A stretch of 64,000 nucleotides of DNA from Sphaerimonospora sp050942215 (GTDB lineage Bacteria > Actinomycetota > Actinomycetes > Streptosporangiales > Streptosporangiaceae). Both the position numbers and the translations under genes were made by a program. A model generated the notes under the pieces. That model ran no database searches and had not been told where the DNA came from. It saw only the letters and a list, made by a program, of their open reading frames with translations. Numbering within the stretch: position 1 is the stretch's first letter; each line of letters starts with the position of its first letter. The stretch lies in NCBI RefSeq assembly GCF_050942215.1, contig NZ_CP192056.1, positions 1,550,001 to 1,614,000 of the forward strand, in the 5' to 3' direction. This document shows positions 27,144-37,533 of this stretch, piece after piece.

Positions 27144-28451
27144 CTACTCCTGCCACCACTCCGAGTCGTCGTCGCTCTTCGCCGCGGCCGGCTCGGGCGC
27201 CGACGCCGGGGTCGACGAGACGATCGGCGGCTCGCTGACGGACGGCGCGGCCGACAGGGCCGGCTTGGCCGGGGCGGCCGCGACCGGAGCGGGCTCGGCC
27301 TCCACGCTCGGCAGCGGGGCGCCGCCGAGGAGCTGCCGGAGCTGGGCGAGGTGGCTGGTGATGCTGTCGCGCTGCCGGGTGAGCTCGTCCACCTGACGCT
27401 GCATCGAGGTGCGGGTGCGCTCGGCCTCGTTCTTCGCGTCGGTCACGATCGTCTCGGCGCTCGACTTCGCCTCGGCCACGAGCTGGTCGGCGTTCTTACG
27501 TGCGTTGGCGAGCAGCTGCTTGGCGTGGGTGTCGGCCTCGCGGCGGGTCTGCTCGGCCTGCTGGGTGGCCTTGGAGGCGCGCTGCTCGGCGGTGGCGGCC
27601 CGCTGCTCCGCCTCGGCGACCAGCTTCTGGGTGTTGGCCTGGGCGGTGGCGTGGCGCTCGGACTCCTGGCGCTCGGCCTCCTCGCGGCGGGCCGCGAGCT
27701 GGATCTCGAACTCCGCCTCGTCCTGCGCCCGCTTGGCCTCGGACTCCTCCAGGATGCGCTGCGCCTGGGCCCGCATCTCGTCCGCCTGACGCTTGGCCGT
27801 GGTGAGGACCTCGTCGCGCTCACGCTTGGTGGAGGCCCGGAGCTGGGCGACCTCGCGCTCGGTCGTGGTGCGCAGCTTGGCGATCTCCCGCTCGGCGTCC
27901 GCCCGCTTCTCCGCGACCTCGTGGTCGGCGGTGGCCCGGATCTTGGCCACCTCGCGCTCGGTCGTGGCGGTCAACTCGTCGGCCTCGCGCCGCGCGGTCG
28001 AGCGGATCTCCTCGGCGTCGCGGTCCGCGGTCGTCCGCATCTCCTCGGCCTCGCGGGCGGCGAGCGCACGCTTCTCCGCGGCCTCGTTCTCCGCGGCGGC
28101 CCGCAGGTCGGCGGCGTCCACCTTGGCCGCGGCCCGGATCTCGTTCGCCTCGGACCTGGCCGCTTGGACGAGTTCGGTGGCCTGCTCCTCCGCCAGCCGC
28201 AGCAACTGCTCGATCCGGGCGCCCAGACCCGAGTAGGTCGGACGCTCCTGCTCCTGGAGCTGGCGCTTCGACTCGGACAGCTCACGCTGTAGAGTGCCGA
28301 CCTGCTCCTTGGCCTGACGCAGTTCGGTGTCGAGTGTCTTCAGGTGGTCGTGGACCTGGTGCCGGTCATAGCCCCGGAGCACCACGTCGAATTCGCGAGA
28401 AGGGGCGTCCTCGAAAAAGTTGTTGAGCTGGGCGTCGATGTCGGACTGCAT
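27144..28451 (-). CDS. DivIVA-like coiled-coil cytoskeletal protein (FilP/Scy-like)
   Basis: The 435-residue protein starts with a DivIVA-like N-terminus (SREFDVVLRGYDRHQVHDHLKTLDTEL). A very long coiled coil follows, about residues 50-385, with repeated (A/E)xxEIRxTAxxEAxE units. The tail is Pro/Ala/Ser-rich. In Streptomyces, FilP and Scy lie beside methylmalonyl-CoA epimerase and thiolase genes and organise hyphal-tip growth. The same neighbours are present here. Its length is nearer FilP (310) than Scy (1326), and only one such gene is present. Confidence 0.85.
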   Translation of the reverse strand: MQSDIDAQLNNFFEDAPSREFDVVLRGYDRHQVHDHLKTLDTELRQAKEQVGTLQRELSESKRQLQEQERPTYSGLGARIEQLLRLAEEQATELVQAARSEANEIRAAAKVDAADLRAAAENEAAEKRALAAREAEEMRTTADRDAEEIRSTARREADELTATTEREVAKIRATADHEVAEKRADAEREIAKLRTTTEREVAQLRASTKRERDEVLTTAKRQADEMRAQAQRILEESEAKRAQDEAEFEIQLAARREEAERQESERHATAQANTQKLVAEAEQRAATAEQRASKATQQAEQTRREADTHAKQLLANARKNADQLVAEAKSSAETIVTDAKNEAERTRTSMQRQVDELTRQRDSITSHLAQLRQLLGGAPLPSVEAEPAPVAAAPAKPALSAAPSVSEPPIVSSTPASAPEPAAAKSDDDSEWWQE

Positions 28452-28649
28452 GAGGCTCGATCCTGGTTGTCGAGACGGCTACAGGGGGCCGGACGGTAGG
28501 GTGGATATCCGAGGCGGGGAAGCCCATGAGCACCCACGTCCGGTGATACGCCAGCGTACTCCGGTGCTGCGGGATTGGAGGCTCCCTCCGACTTTCTGCG
28601 CGAGTTGTTACGTATGAACGTTTCTTGCGTTCAGCCTCAAGCGGACGGG

Positions 28650-29072
28650 TCAATCTTTCGCTGTCTCCACGAGTTCCGTAAGGACTCCTCCCACGTCCTT
28701 GGGATGCAGAAACGCGATGGAAGCCCCCATGGAGCCGTGCCTGGGCCGCTCGTCGATCAGCCTGACGCCCTTGGCGCCGATCTCCTCGAGGGCCTTGGCG
28801 ACGTCGGCGACGCCGTACCCGATATGGTGCACGCCCTCGCCCCGCCTGGCGAGGAACTTCCCGACCGCCGTGTCGGGGTGCAGCGGTTCCAGGAGCTGGA
28901 CGTAGGAGGCGCCCTTCGGGCCGTCCGCCACGTGAAGCATGGCCTCGCGGACCCCCTGCTCCTCGTTGATCTCCCGGCTCACCACCATCAGCCCGAAGGT
29001 GGACTCGTAGAACTCGATCTTCTCTTCGAGGTTGTGACACGCGATGCCGACGTGATCGATCCTGAGCAGCAT
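28650..29072 (-). CDS. mce: Methylmalonyl-CoA epimerase
   Basis: The 140-residue VOC-superfamily enzyme interconverts (2S)- and (2R)-methylmalonyl-CoA, feeding the B12-dependent mutase. Metal-binding positions are visible in RIDHVGIACHNLEE (His), YVQLLEPL (Glu/Gln region), HHIGYGV (His) and GVLTELVE (Glu). It is divergent from the thiolase gene and next to the FilP/Scy-like gene, as in Streptomyces. The adenosyltransferase in this window supplies the mutase cofactor. Confidence 0.93.
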   Translation of the reverse strand: MLLRIDHVGIACHNLEEKIEFYESTFGLMVVSREINEEQGVREAMLHVADGPKGASYVQLLEPLHPDTAVGKFLARRGEGVHHIGYGVADVAKALEEIGAKGVRLIDERPRHGSMGASIAFLHPKDVGGVLTELVETAKD

Positions 29073-29173
29073 GTTTCTCCGTTCGTACCTGACCAGACGG
29101 ACTGCCTGCGGGCGTCCGAATGCCCCATGGGTATCGTGACACGGTCGTCCCGATCCTCGTCGTGGAGGTCCCG

Positions 29174-30358
29174 ATGTCTGGTTCCGTCATCGTCGCCGGA
29201 GCTCGTACGCCCATTGGCCGGCTGCTGGGCTCGCTCTCCGGCCTGTCCGCCGTCGAGCTCGGGGGCATCGCCATCAAGGCCGCTCTGTCACGGGCCGGCG
29301 TCACGCCCGACCAGGTCCAGTACGTGATCATGGGGCAGGTGCTCCAGGCCGGCTCGGGGCAGCTTCCTTCCCGGCAGGCGGCCGTGCGCGCGGGCATCCC
29401 CATGACGGTCCCGTCCCTGACCGTCAACAAGGTGTGCCTGTCCGGCCTGGACGCGATCGCGCTGGCCGACCAGCTCATCCGTGCCGGCGAGTTCGACATC
29501 GTGGTCGCGGGCGGCATGGAGTCGATGACCAACGCCCCGCACCTGCTGCCCGGCCTGCGCAAGGGCGTCAAGTACGGCTCGGCCGACGTGCTGGACTCGA
29601 TGGCCTTCGACGGGCTCACCGACGCGTTCGACCAGGTCGCGATGGGAGAGTCCACAGAACGGCACAACGCGCGACTGGGCCTGACCCGTGCCGAGCAGGA
29701 CGAGTTCTCGGCCAGGTCGCACCGGCTCGCGGCGGAGGCGACGGAGAAGGGGCTGTTCGAGGAGGAGATCGTGCCCGTCTCCGCGCCGGGACGGCGGGAG
29801 CCGGTGACGGTCACCACGGACGAGGGCATCCGTCCGGACACCACGGCCGAGGCCCTCGCCAAGCTGCGGCCCGCGTTCACCGAGGACGGCACCATCACGG
29901 CGGGGTCCTCCTCGCAGATCTCCGACGGCGCGGCGGCGGTGGTGGTGATGTCCCGGGCCAAGGCCGAGGAACTGGGCCTGGAGTGGCTGGCCGAGATCGG
30001 CGCGCACGGGAACGTGGCCGGCCCGGACAACTCGCTGCAGTCGCAGCCCGCCAATGCGATCAAGCACGCGCTGGCCAAGGAGGGCCGCACCACGGGCGAC
30101 CTCGACCTGGTGGAGATCAATGAGGCGTTCGCGCAGGTCGTGCTGCAGTCCGTCAAGGAGCTGGGGATCGATCTCGACAAGGTCAACGTGAACGGCGGCG
30201 GCCTCGCCCTCGGCCATCCGATCGGCGCGTCCGGCACCCGCATCGTGCTCACGCTGGCGCACGAGCTTCGCCGCCGGGGCGGCGGCTTCGGCGCGGCGGG
30301 CCTGTGCGGCGGCGGCGGTCAGGGCGACGCCCTGATCATCCGGGTGCCCGCCAGGTAG
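29174..30358 (+). CDS. Acetyl-CoA C-acetyltransferase (thiolase)
   Basis: The 394-residue enzyme condenses or cleaves acetyl-CoA units. The nucleophilic Cys lies in NKVCLSGLDAI near residue 88. The conserved NVNGGGLALGHPIGASGTRI gives the catalytic His, and GLCGGGGQGDA the second Cys near the C-terminus. The ATG at 29174 sits behind GGAGG and gives the standard MSGSVIVAGARTPIG start. It corresponds to fadA4 of M. tuberculosis, next to the epimerase. Confidence 0.95.
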   Translation: MSGSVIVAGARTPIGRLLGSLSGLSAVELGGIAIKAALSRAGVTPDQVQYVIMGQVLQAGSGQLPSRQAAVRAGIPMTVPSLTVNKVCLSGLDAIALADQLIRAGEFDIVVAGGMESMTNAPHLLPGLRKGVKYGSADVLDSMAFDGLTDAFDQVAMGESTERHNARLGLTRAEQDEFSARSHRLAAEATEKGLFEEEIVPVSAPGRREPVTVTTDEGIRPDTTAEALAKLRPAFTEDGTITAGSSSQISDGAAAVVVMSRAKAEELGLEWLAEIGAHGNVAGPDNSLQSQPANAIKHALAKEGRTTGDLDLVEINEAFAQVVLQSVKELGIDLDKVNVNGGGLALGHPIGASGTRIVLTLAHELRRRGGGFGAAGLCGGGGQGDALIIRVPAR

Positions 30359-30498
30359 GCGGGGCGACCACGGTCACGCTCGTCCGGGTGCCGCGGCGCG
30401 CGGGCGGGCGTGCTCGCGTCGTGGTCAGGGACGAGGGCGCCGGCGACCTTCACACCGTCGTCGCCGCCGTGGGCATGGACGAGTAGTGCGCGGATCGG

Positions 30499-31257
30499 TC
30501 ATGGCGCGGCGGCGTACTCGACGGTGAAGGTCGTGAATCCGAGGGCCTTGAACATGCCGTCGAGCATCGCCCTGGTGTTCTGGTCCGCCCGGTCGCGCAG
30601 GTCGCTCGCCACGGCGGCCTCGGTGATCTTCCGCTCGGCCAGCAGGTAGAGCTCCTGCTGGTTCTGCGGCGATGCCGACAGCAGGTCGGAGATGCGGTCG
30701 AAAAGGCCCCGCTGCTGGGCGACGATGTACGACCTCTTGTTGTCCAGGTTGGGCTTCTCCAGCTCGGCGTGCGGGAGCCGTACGGTCACGGCGGAACGGT
30801 CCGCCGAGACGACGATGGCGTCCTTGGGCAGGCCGGAGAAGTCGACGTAGGCGTCCACATTGCCGGCGCCGACGAACAGCGTCCTGCTGCCCTTGATGGC
30901 GTCGGGCAGGAAGGCGGCGTCCTTCTCCAGGTCGACCACGACCTGGAAGTTGCCGGTGGCCGCCTCGAACCGGCTCAGGTTCTGCACCGATTGCAGCAGC
31001 ACCGGGCCGCTGCGGTCGATGGTCTCCTCCCCGAGCGGGTCCAGCCAGGACCAGGTGAGCCGTGCGCCGACCACGATGAGCAGGACCACGAAGAGGAAAC
31101 CGGCCGGCCACCGCCAGGCGCGGCGGGAGGAGCGCCGGGTCGTGCCGTCGCCGCGAGGGGGCTGCGGCGTGGGCGGGGTCGAAGGCCCGCCGTCCGGGGC
31201 CCGGCCGGTCGGAGTCTGCCGGGCGGGAGTCTGATGGGCTGGAGTCTGGCCGTCCAC
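30499..31257 (-). CDS. DUF4230 membrane-anchored protein
   Basis: The 252-residue protein has a Pro/Thr-rich cytoplasmic tail (residues 1-45), one membrane helix (WPAGFLFVVLLIVVGARLTW, about 50-69), and an extracytoplasmic DUF4230-type domain. That domain has LLQSVQNLSRFEAATGNFQVVVDLE and a late TEAAVASDLRDRADQNTRAML stretch. The function of DUF4230 is unknown. It lies 53 bases before the large membrane protein on the same strand and may share its transcript. Confidence 0.85.
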   Translation of the reverse strand: MDGQTPAHQTPARQTPTGRAPDGGPSTPPTPQPPRGDGTTRRSSRRAWRWPAGFLFVVLLIVVGARLTWSWLDPLGEETIDRSGPVLLQSVQNLSRFEAATGNFQVVVDLEKDAAFLPDAIKGSRTLFVGAGNVDAYVDFSGLPKDAIVVSADRSAVTVRLPHAELEKPNLDNKRSYIVAQQRGLFDRISDLLSASPQNQQELYLLAERKITEAAVASDLRDRADQNTRAMLDGMFKALGFTTFTVEYAAAP

Positions 31258-31310
31258 GGGAGGAATCTTCCCGCTATCGCCCGGCTTGCACCTGGGTCGC
31301 CGGACACACT

Positions 31311-33254
31311 CTAGCCGCCGAGCCCGCTCAGGAGCCCGAGTCCGGGGGAGGAGCTGGGGGCCGGGGTCGGCCGCGTGGTTTGAGCCGGTACGCCGTCCCG
31401 TGCTGGTCCGTTCTCCTGGGCGGCGGCCCCGGCGTCCCGGACGGGCGCCTCGTTCCGAGCGGCTCCGGTGTTCGCGGTGTTGCCGGTGCTCCCGGTTTTC
31501 CCGGTGCTCCCGGTGCTCCTAGTGCTCCCGGTGTTGCCAGTGCTCCCGGTGTCGCCGGTGTTCCCGATGGGAGCGCCGTCGCGTGGTGTGGGGGCGCGGT
31601 CCGGGCCCTCGGAATCGCGTGTCGAGATGGAGCCGCGGCGCCGTCCGGAACGCTCCTCCCGCTGCCGGTGCTCGCGCCGGCCGGATTCACGTTCTCCGGA
31701 GTCGCGTGCGGGCTCGTGGTTCGTGGTGTGGCGGGGTGTGGCGGGGGCGCCCGGCGCCGGCCGCGGCGAAGCCGGCAGGGGAGACGGCTGCTCGGCCGAG
31801 GGAATGGCCGAAGGGGAGGGATCGGAGAGCGGCGGGAGCCCGGGGGACGCGGCCGGGATCGGCTCGGGAGTTAAGCCGGGCCGGTGCGGGAGCCCGATGT
31901 TCGGCGTCTCGTGGTGTTCCGATTCCGGATCGTCGTGGTAACTCGGGCTGACAGGGTAGGTGGGCGCGTACGCGGGCGTCGGATTCACCGGATAGTTGAC
32001 CAGGTTGGGGTCCGCCGGCCGGGTGCCGCCGCCGAAGTGCCTGCTCTGCAGCCGGCAGGAGACGAAGTCGGAGTAGAACATCCGCAGCCAGTTGTGCCGC
32101 TGGTCCTCGGTCAGCCCGGAGAACCACACGGCGGCGTATCGGTGCTCGGGCAGCGGCCCGGCGGGCAGCGGCTCGCCGCGCAGCCAGGCGACGATGACGG
32201 ACCGGTAGCCGTTGGAGATCGTGCCGGGGCACGGGGCGGCCAGGCGGTCGAGGAACTCGGTCACCGCCCGCCGGGCGAACCCGGCGCCGAGATCGTCGAG
32301 ATGCACGACGGCCACGCCGGGCGGAACCGGGGCGTTGTCGTCGCGGTCGCGCTGCTCGACCCGGTCGAAGGCGGCGGGCGTGTCGGCCAGCCGCCGCGCG
32401 AGCGTGGTGAACACCCCGGCCAACTCGGTCAGGCCGTCTCGCATGGAGGGGCGGACGCACACCGGGAACGGCCACGACTGGCAGGAGGAGGCGAGCCGCT
32501 CGGTGGCCGCGACCGTCCGCGGCTCGGCCACCAGTCTGGCGGCCCCGGCGCCCGCCGCGACCATGGCGACGGCCGCCGCGACCAGCGCCAGCGTGCGCCT
32601 GGTGACGAGGGCGACCCAGCCGAGCAGCAGTGCCGTGCTGAGGCCCAGGAGCCAGAGCGTCTGATCCGTGAACGCCACCTCGCCGGCCCCGGTGAACAGG
32701 TCGTACGGCCTGCGCGTGGCCGGGGTGAGCCGGTCGGCCCAGGTCGAACCTACGGCCACCCAGGTGAACAGCCCGTAGGTGCCGATCCCGGCGAGCACGG
32801 GCGTGACGGCGAACGGGAGCACCCAGCCCGCCGTCCAGCCGATCATCACGTACAGCGCAAGGCCGCCGACGCACAGCGCCAGGCCGCCGATGGGCAGGTG
32901 GCCCGACCGGTCGGTCAGCGCGGCACGCAGCCCGAGCAGCAGTACGGTCACCGCGAACGAGCAGATGACGACCGCGAGAATCCCGAGCGGCGCCTTCGCG
33001 GCCCGCCAGGGCGTCAGCACCCGGCCGCGGTTGGCGCGGCGTCTGCGCAGCGCGACCCACGCGGTGAACACGGCCGCGACCGGACCGGTCAGCCTAAGCG
33101 AACCGATAACGGCCGTGACCATGTCATCCCAGTCCATGAACCCAGGAATCAGGACGCTCCACGCGATGACGAGCCCGAGCGCGAGCAGCACGGCCATGGC
33201 GACGACCGCGCCGTGTCTCAGTTCTCCACGTGGAACGCCCCTGTGGTCACCCAC
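31311..33254 (-). CDS. Large membrane protein with disordered Gly/Asn/Thr/Ser repeat tail
   Basis: The 647-residue protein is of unknown function. The first ~260 residues hold six to seven membrane helices in an ABC-2-permease-like pattern. A soluble domain (about 265-420) contains SCQSWPFPVCVRPSM and FYSDFVSCRLQSRHF, with cysteines that could pair. The tail from about residue 430 is Pro-rich, then highly charged, then a repeat of (G/S)(N/S)TG units. Similar hypothetical membrane proteins occur in actinomycete gene clusters. The GTG start at 33254 is uncertain. Confidence 0.7.
   Translation of the reverse strand: MGDHRGVPRGELRHGAVVAMAVLLALGLVIAWSVLIPGFMDWDDMVTAVIGSLRLTGPVAAVFTAWVALRRRRANRGRVLTPWRAAKAPLGILAVVICSFAVTVLLLGLRAALTDRSGHLPIGGLALCVGGLALYVMIGWTAGWVLPFAVTPVLAGIGTYGLFTWVAVGSTWADRLTPATRRPYDLFTGAGEVAFTDQTLWLLGLSTALLLGWVALVTRRTLALVAAAVAMVAAGAGAARLVAEPRTVAATERLASSCQSWPFPVCVRPSMRDGLTELAGVFTTLARRLADTPAAFDRVEQRDRDDNAPVPPGVAVVHLDDLGAGFARRAVTEFLDRLAAPCPGTISNGYRSVIVAWLRGEPLPAGPLPEHRYAAVWFSGLTEDQRHNWLRMFYSDFVSCRLQSRHFGGGTRPADPNLVNYPVNPTPAYAPTYPVSPSYHDDPESEHHETPNIGLPHRPGLTPEPIPAASPGLPPLSDPSPSAIPSAEQPSPLPASPRPAPGAPATPRHTTNHEPARDSGERESGRREHRQREERSGRRRGSISTRDSEGPDRAPTPRDGAPIGNTGDTGSTGNTGSTRSTGSTGKTGSTGNTANTGAARNEAPVRDAGAAAQENGPARDGVPAQTTRPTPAPSSSPGLGLLSGLGG
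31468..31565. repeat. 9-bp-period repeat in the tail of the membrane protein gene
   Basis: GGTGCTCCC-like nonamers (variants GGTGTTGCC, GGTTTTCCC, AGTGCTCCC) run about ten times. On the coding (minus) strand they encode the NTG/STG tail. On the plus strand the same array would read as collagen-like GAP/GVA triplets, but that frame has no support as a gene. Confidence 0.75.
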
Positions 33255-33598
33255 AGCACGGCGCGGCCCCTGGCCACGCCGACGGCGATATCCGGCGCAT
33301 GCGGTGCGCCGGGGCAGGCATGCCGCCCATCAAGTCAACCCCCCGTGCCTGTGTGAGCAGCATGCGCCGGACCGCGTCCCCCGACGCCGTCCGCCGGCCG
33401 GCCTCGCCACGTCCGCTCCAACTGCCTAGCAGACGTGGTTCCCCGTGGCGCCCGGTGTTTGCCGCCGCCTCACCTTTCGACGTGGCAACCATAACGGAGC
33501 GTGACCCGCGGGGAGGGAGTTCTGGGGTCAAGGAATGAATCCGGTTACGCTCGGTTCCCAGGTTGATCATGTTCGCGGTCGCGATAGCGTATATCGCT
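33255..33598. other. Intergenic region between divergent genes
   Basis: No convincing gene was seen in these 344 bases. They separate the minus-strand membrane protein gene from the plus-strand MarR gene and should hold both promoters. One inverted repeat stands out: CCGGCGC-N7-GCGCCGG at 33292-33312, about 40 bases upstream of the membrane protein start. No clear -35/-10 boxes were identified. Confidence 0.5.
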
Positions 33599-34156
33599 GT
33601 GTCCGTCCCGCCCAATGTCCCGCCCAGCTCAGGCCCATCGCCGACCGGCGCGGCCAAGCCGCTCGGCCTGCCGTTCGACCCGATAGAACGCGCCGCGGAA
33701 ACCTGGCGCGCTAGATTCGGCCCCTCCTCCGCGATGGCCGCCGTCACTTCGATCATGAGAGCCCACCAGATCCTGCTGGCGCAACTGGACACGCTGCTCA
33801 AGCCGTACGATTTGACCTTCGCCCGCTACGAGGCGCTGGTGCTGCTCACGTTCAGCCGGGAGGGCTCGCTGCCGCTGTCGAAGATCGGCGAGCGGCTCAT
33901 GGTGCACCCGACGAGCGTGACGAACACCGTGGACCGCCTGGAACGGGCCGGGTTGGTCCGCCGGATGCGCAACCCGAGGGACGGCCGCGGCGTGCTCGCC
34001 GAGATCACCGACGCGGGCCGCGAGATCGTACGGCGGGCCACCGCCGATCTGATGGACGCCGGTTTCTGCCTGGGCATGTACGGCGATGAGGATCTTGACC
34101 AGATGTTCGACCTGCTCAGGACCCTGCGGGTCGCGGCCGGCGACTTCAGCCCCTGA
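33599..34156 (+). CDS. MarR family transcriptional regulator
   Basis: The 185-residue regulator has the winged helix as RYEALVLLTFSREGSLPLSKIGERLMVHPTSVTNTVDRLERAGLVRRMRNPRDGR. A Pro-rich N-terminus leads into LGLPFDPIERA, which matches a MarR gene found near the epimerase/FilP region of Streptomyces. I chose the GTG giving VSVPPNVPP; an ATG at 33563 would add 12 hydrophobic residues. The ligand and targets are unknown. Confidence 0.88.
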   Translation: MSVPPNVPPSSGPSPTGAAKPLGLPFDPIERAAETWRARFGPSSAMAAVTSIMRAHQILLAQLDTLLKPYDLTFARYEALVLLTFSREGSLPLSKIGERLMVHPTSVTNTVDRLERAGLVRRMRNPRDGRGVLAEITDAGREIVRRATADLMDAGFCLGMYGDEDLDQMFDLLRTLRVAAGDFSP

Positions 34157-34292
34157 TCGGCCCGCCCGCCGATTGCGGGCCCGTCCCGATGCGCCGGCGC
34201 ACGTCCCGATGTCCCGGGTCCATCCGGTCTCCTCGTACCGGACGACGGTGGGATGGCACTGATCAGCCGTGAGCGTGCGGCAGGATGGGACT

Positions 34293-35222
34293 ATGGCAGC
34301 GGAGTTCTCTCGACCTGGATCGCTCTACGGTGCGATCGACCTAGGCGCTCGCAAGCAGGCATTGGAGGCGCAGGCACGACGCGAGGCGGCCGGGCCCGGC
34401 GGAGCCGGGGCCGGAGCCGGAGCGTCCTCGACGGTCCTCGAGGTGACCTCGGCCACCTTCAACGATGATGTCGTGGAGCGGTCGCTGACCGTTCCCGTCA
34501 TCGTCGAGGCGACGGTGCGCCGAGCGGAGCAGGTGCAGCAGTTCAGCAACATCATGGAGAAGCTGGCCGCCGAGGCGGGGGGCGCGTGGGTGCTCGCCCG
34601 GGTGGATGTGGAGGCGGATCCCCAGCTCGCCCAGGCCCTGCGGATGCGTGCGGTGCCGACCGTCTATCTGGCCTTCCAGGGGCAGCTCATGCCCCTGTTC
34701 GAGGGGCCACTGCCGGAGGCGCAGCTTCGGCAGGCGCTGGCCCAGGTGTTCGAGCAGCTCGGCATCGAGCTGTCGGCACCCGAGGAGACCGCGGAGGCGG
34801 AGCCGCCGGCGGATCCCGATCTCCTCGCCGCGGAGGCGGCGATGGACCAGGGGGACCTGGACGCGGCCGCGGCCGCCTACCAGCGGTTGCTGGCGCGCTC
34901 GCCCGCGAACGAGGCGGCCAGGATCGGCCTCGCCGGCGTCGGACTGCTGCGCCGGACCCAGCACCTCGACGAGGCGGACGTGCTCCGTCGCGCGGCGACG
35001 GATACCGCCGATGTGGATCTGCAGCTTCAGGCGGCGGATCTGGAGATGATGAACGGCAAGGTGGACGAGGCGTTCGACCGGCTGATCGGGGTGGTCCGCC
35101 GGACGCGGGAAGGCGACCGCGACAGGGTGCGGGTCCATCTGCTCGGGCTCTTCGACGCGCTGCCCGCTGACGACCCCTCGGTGTCCAGAGCCAGGCGGGC
35201 CCTGGCCAGCGCGCTGTTCTGA
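34293..35222 (+). CDS. Thioredoxin-fold TPR co-chaperone (YbbN/CnoX-like)
   Basis: The 309-residue protein has a thioredoxin fold at about residues 45-145 (VTSATFNDDVVERSLTVPVIVEATV...VPTVYLAFQGQLM). The CxxC redox pair is missing, being replaced by EATVRRAEQ. A C-terminal TPR-like helical domain follows (DQGDLDAAAAAYQRLLARSPANEAARIGLA). CnoX-type proteins protect clients from oxidation; here only a chaperone or scaffold role seems possible. An in-frame start at 34269 exists. The M. tuberculosis counterpart is Rv1324, in the same gene neighbourhood. Confidence 0.88.
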   Translation: MAAEFSRPGSLYGAIDLGARKQALEAQARREAAGPGGAGAGAGASSTVLEVTSATFNDDVVERSLTVPVIVEATVRRAEQVQQFSNIMEKLAAEAGGAWVLARVDVEADPQLAQALRMRAVPTVYLAFQGQLMPLFEGPLPEAQLRQALAQVFEQLGIELSAPEETAEAEPPADPDLLAAEAAMDQGDLDAAAAAYQRLLARSPANEAARIGLAGVGLLRRTQHLDEADVLRRAATDTADVDLQLQAADLEMMNGKVDEAFDRLIGVVRRTREGDRDRVRVHLLGLFDALPADDPSVSRARRALASALF

Positions 35223-35347
35223 CGCCTCGCGACGCCACGGGGACGTGAGCGCGCAGGAGGCCGTATCGGCCGGCCGGAGATGGCAAGATGGATAGGTTTC
35301 AACGCGGCTCCGTAAAGCCGGAACCACCCGCAAAGGAGCGGATACAC

Positions 35348-36757
<1,410 letters not shown>

Positions 36758-36852
36758 GACACCGAGATCGAGGATCGACCGGCGGCTGAACACAATACGC
36801 GCATGTTCTGACGCGAAAAGTAATCTGGTATGTCATGCAGGGGGCGACGTGC

Positions 36853-37461
36853 ATGATTCGGCATTCCTCCCTCATCATGGGAGGTATGGCGGAGGCGATC
36901 TACGTCGGCGGTTTGCTTGTGGCGACGCCACTGCTCGACGACCCCAACTTCCGGCGTAGCGTCGTGCTTGTGCTGGAGCACGACGAGGACGGCGGGACGC
37001 TGGGTGTGATACTCAACCGGCCCAGCGAGATCGCGGTGACCCAGGTGCTGCCCTCATGGGACGCACTGGTCACGGGTCCTCCGGTGCTGTTCGAGGGAGG
37101 GCCGGTGCAGACCGACAGCGCCCTGGCCCTGGCCGTCGTGCTGAGCGGCGAGGAGCCGCTCGGCTGGCGGCGGCTCCAGGGGAGGTCGGCGACGTCCCGG
37201 CTGGGCACGGTCGACCTCGACGCGCCGCCCGAGATCCTCGCGGGGGAGATCTCGCAGATGAGGATCTTCGCGGGCTATGCCGGTTGGACGGCGGGACAGC
37301 TCGAGAACGAGCTGCGGGAGGGCGCCTGGTACGTCGTGGACTCGGAGCCCGCCGACACCTTCCACTCCGACCCGTCCTCGCTGTGGCGGGCGGTGCTGCG
37401 CCGTCAGCGCGGCGATCTCGCGCTCGTCGCCACCTTCCCCGACGATCCGACGTTCAACTGA
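36853..37461 (+). CDS. YqgE/AlgH family protein
   Basis: The 202-residue protein has the YqgE fold signatures VGGLLVATPLLDDPNFRRSVVLVLEHDEDGGTLGVILNRPS and the late IFAGYAGWTAGQLENELREGAWYVV. The biochemical function of the family is unknown. The start is uncertain: ATGs at 36835, 36853, 36877 and 36886 are in frame, and I prefer 36853 because AGGGGGC lies at the right distance. Confidence 0.88.
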   Translation: MIRHSSLIMGGMAEAIYVGGLLVATPLLDDPNFRRSVVLVLEHDEDGGTLGVILNRPSEIAVTQVLPSWDALVTGPPVLFEGGPVQTDSALALAVVLSGEEPLGWRRLQGRSATSRLGTVDLDAPPEILAGEISQMRIFAGYAGWTAGQLENELREGAWYVVDSEPADTFHSDPSSLWRAVLRRQRGDLALVATFPDDPTFN

Positions 37462-37533
37462 GCCGCCGGGATGTCCGTCCACGTGCCGTGGCCGGGCACG
37501 GCACGCGCGCCCGGCCATGGGTGATCAGGAGAG

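Noticed and set aside
30304..30486. A 60-residue plus-strand ORF after the thiolase gene
   Set aside because: It overlaps the thiolase end, is Arg-rich and has no ribosome-binding site.
31380..31874. A collagen-like plus-strand ORF (GAPGFPGAPGAPS type triplets)
   Set aside because: It arises from a 9-bp repeat in the minus-strand membrane protein gene, lacks a good start, and its flanks do not look like protein.
33247..33801. A minus-strand ORF across the MarR promoter region
   Set aside because: It runs through the MarR coding start and has weak composition; no motif supports it.
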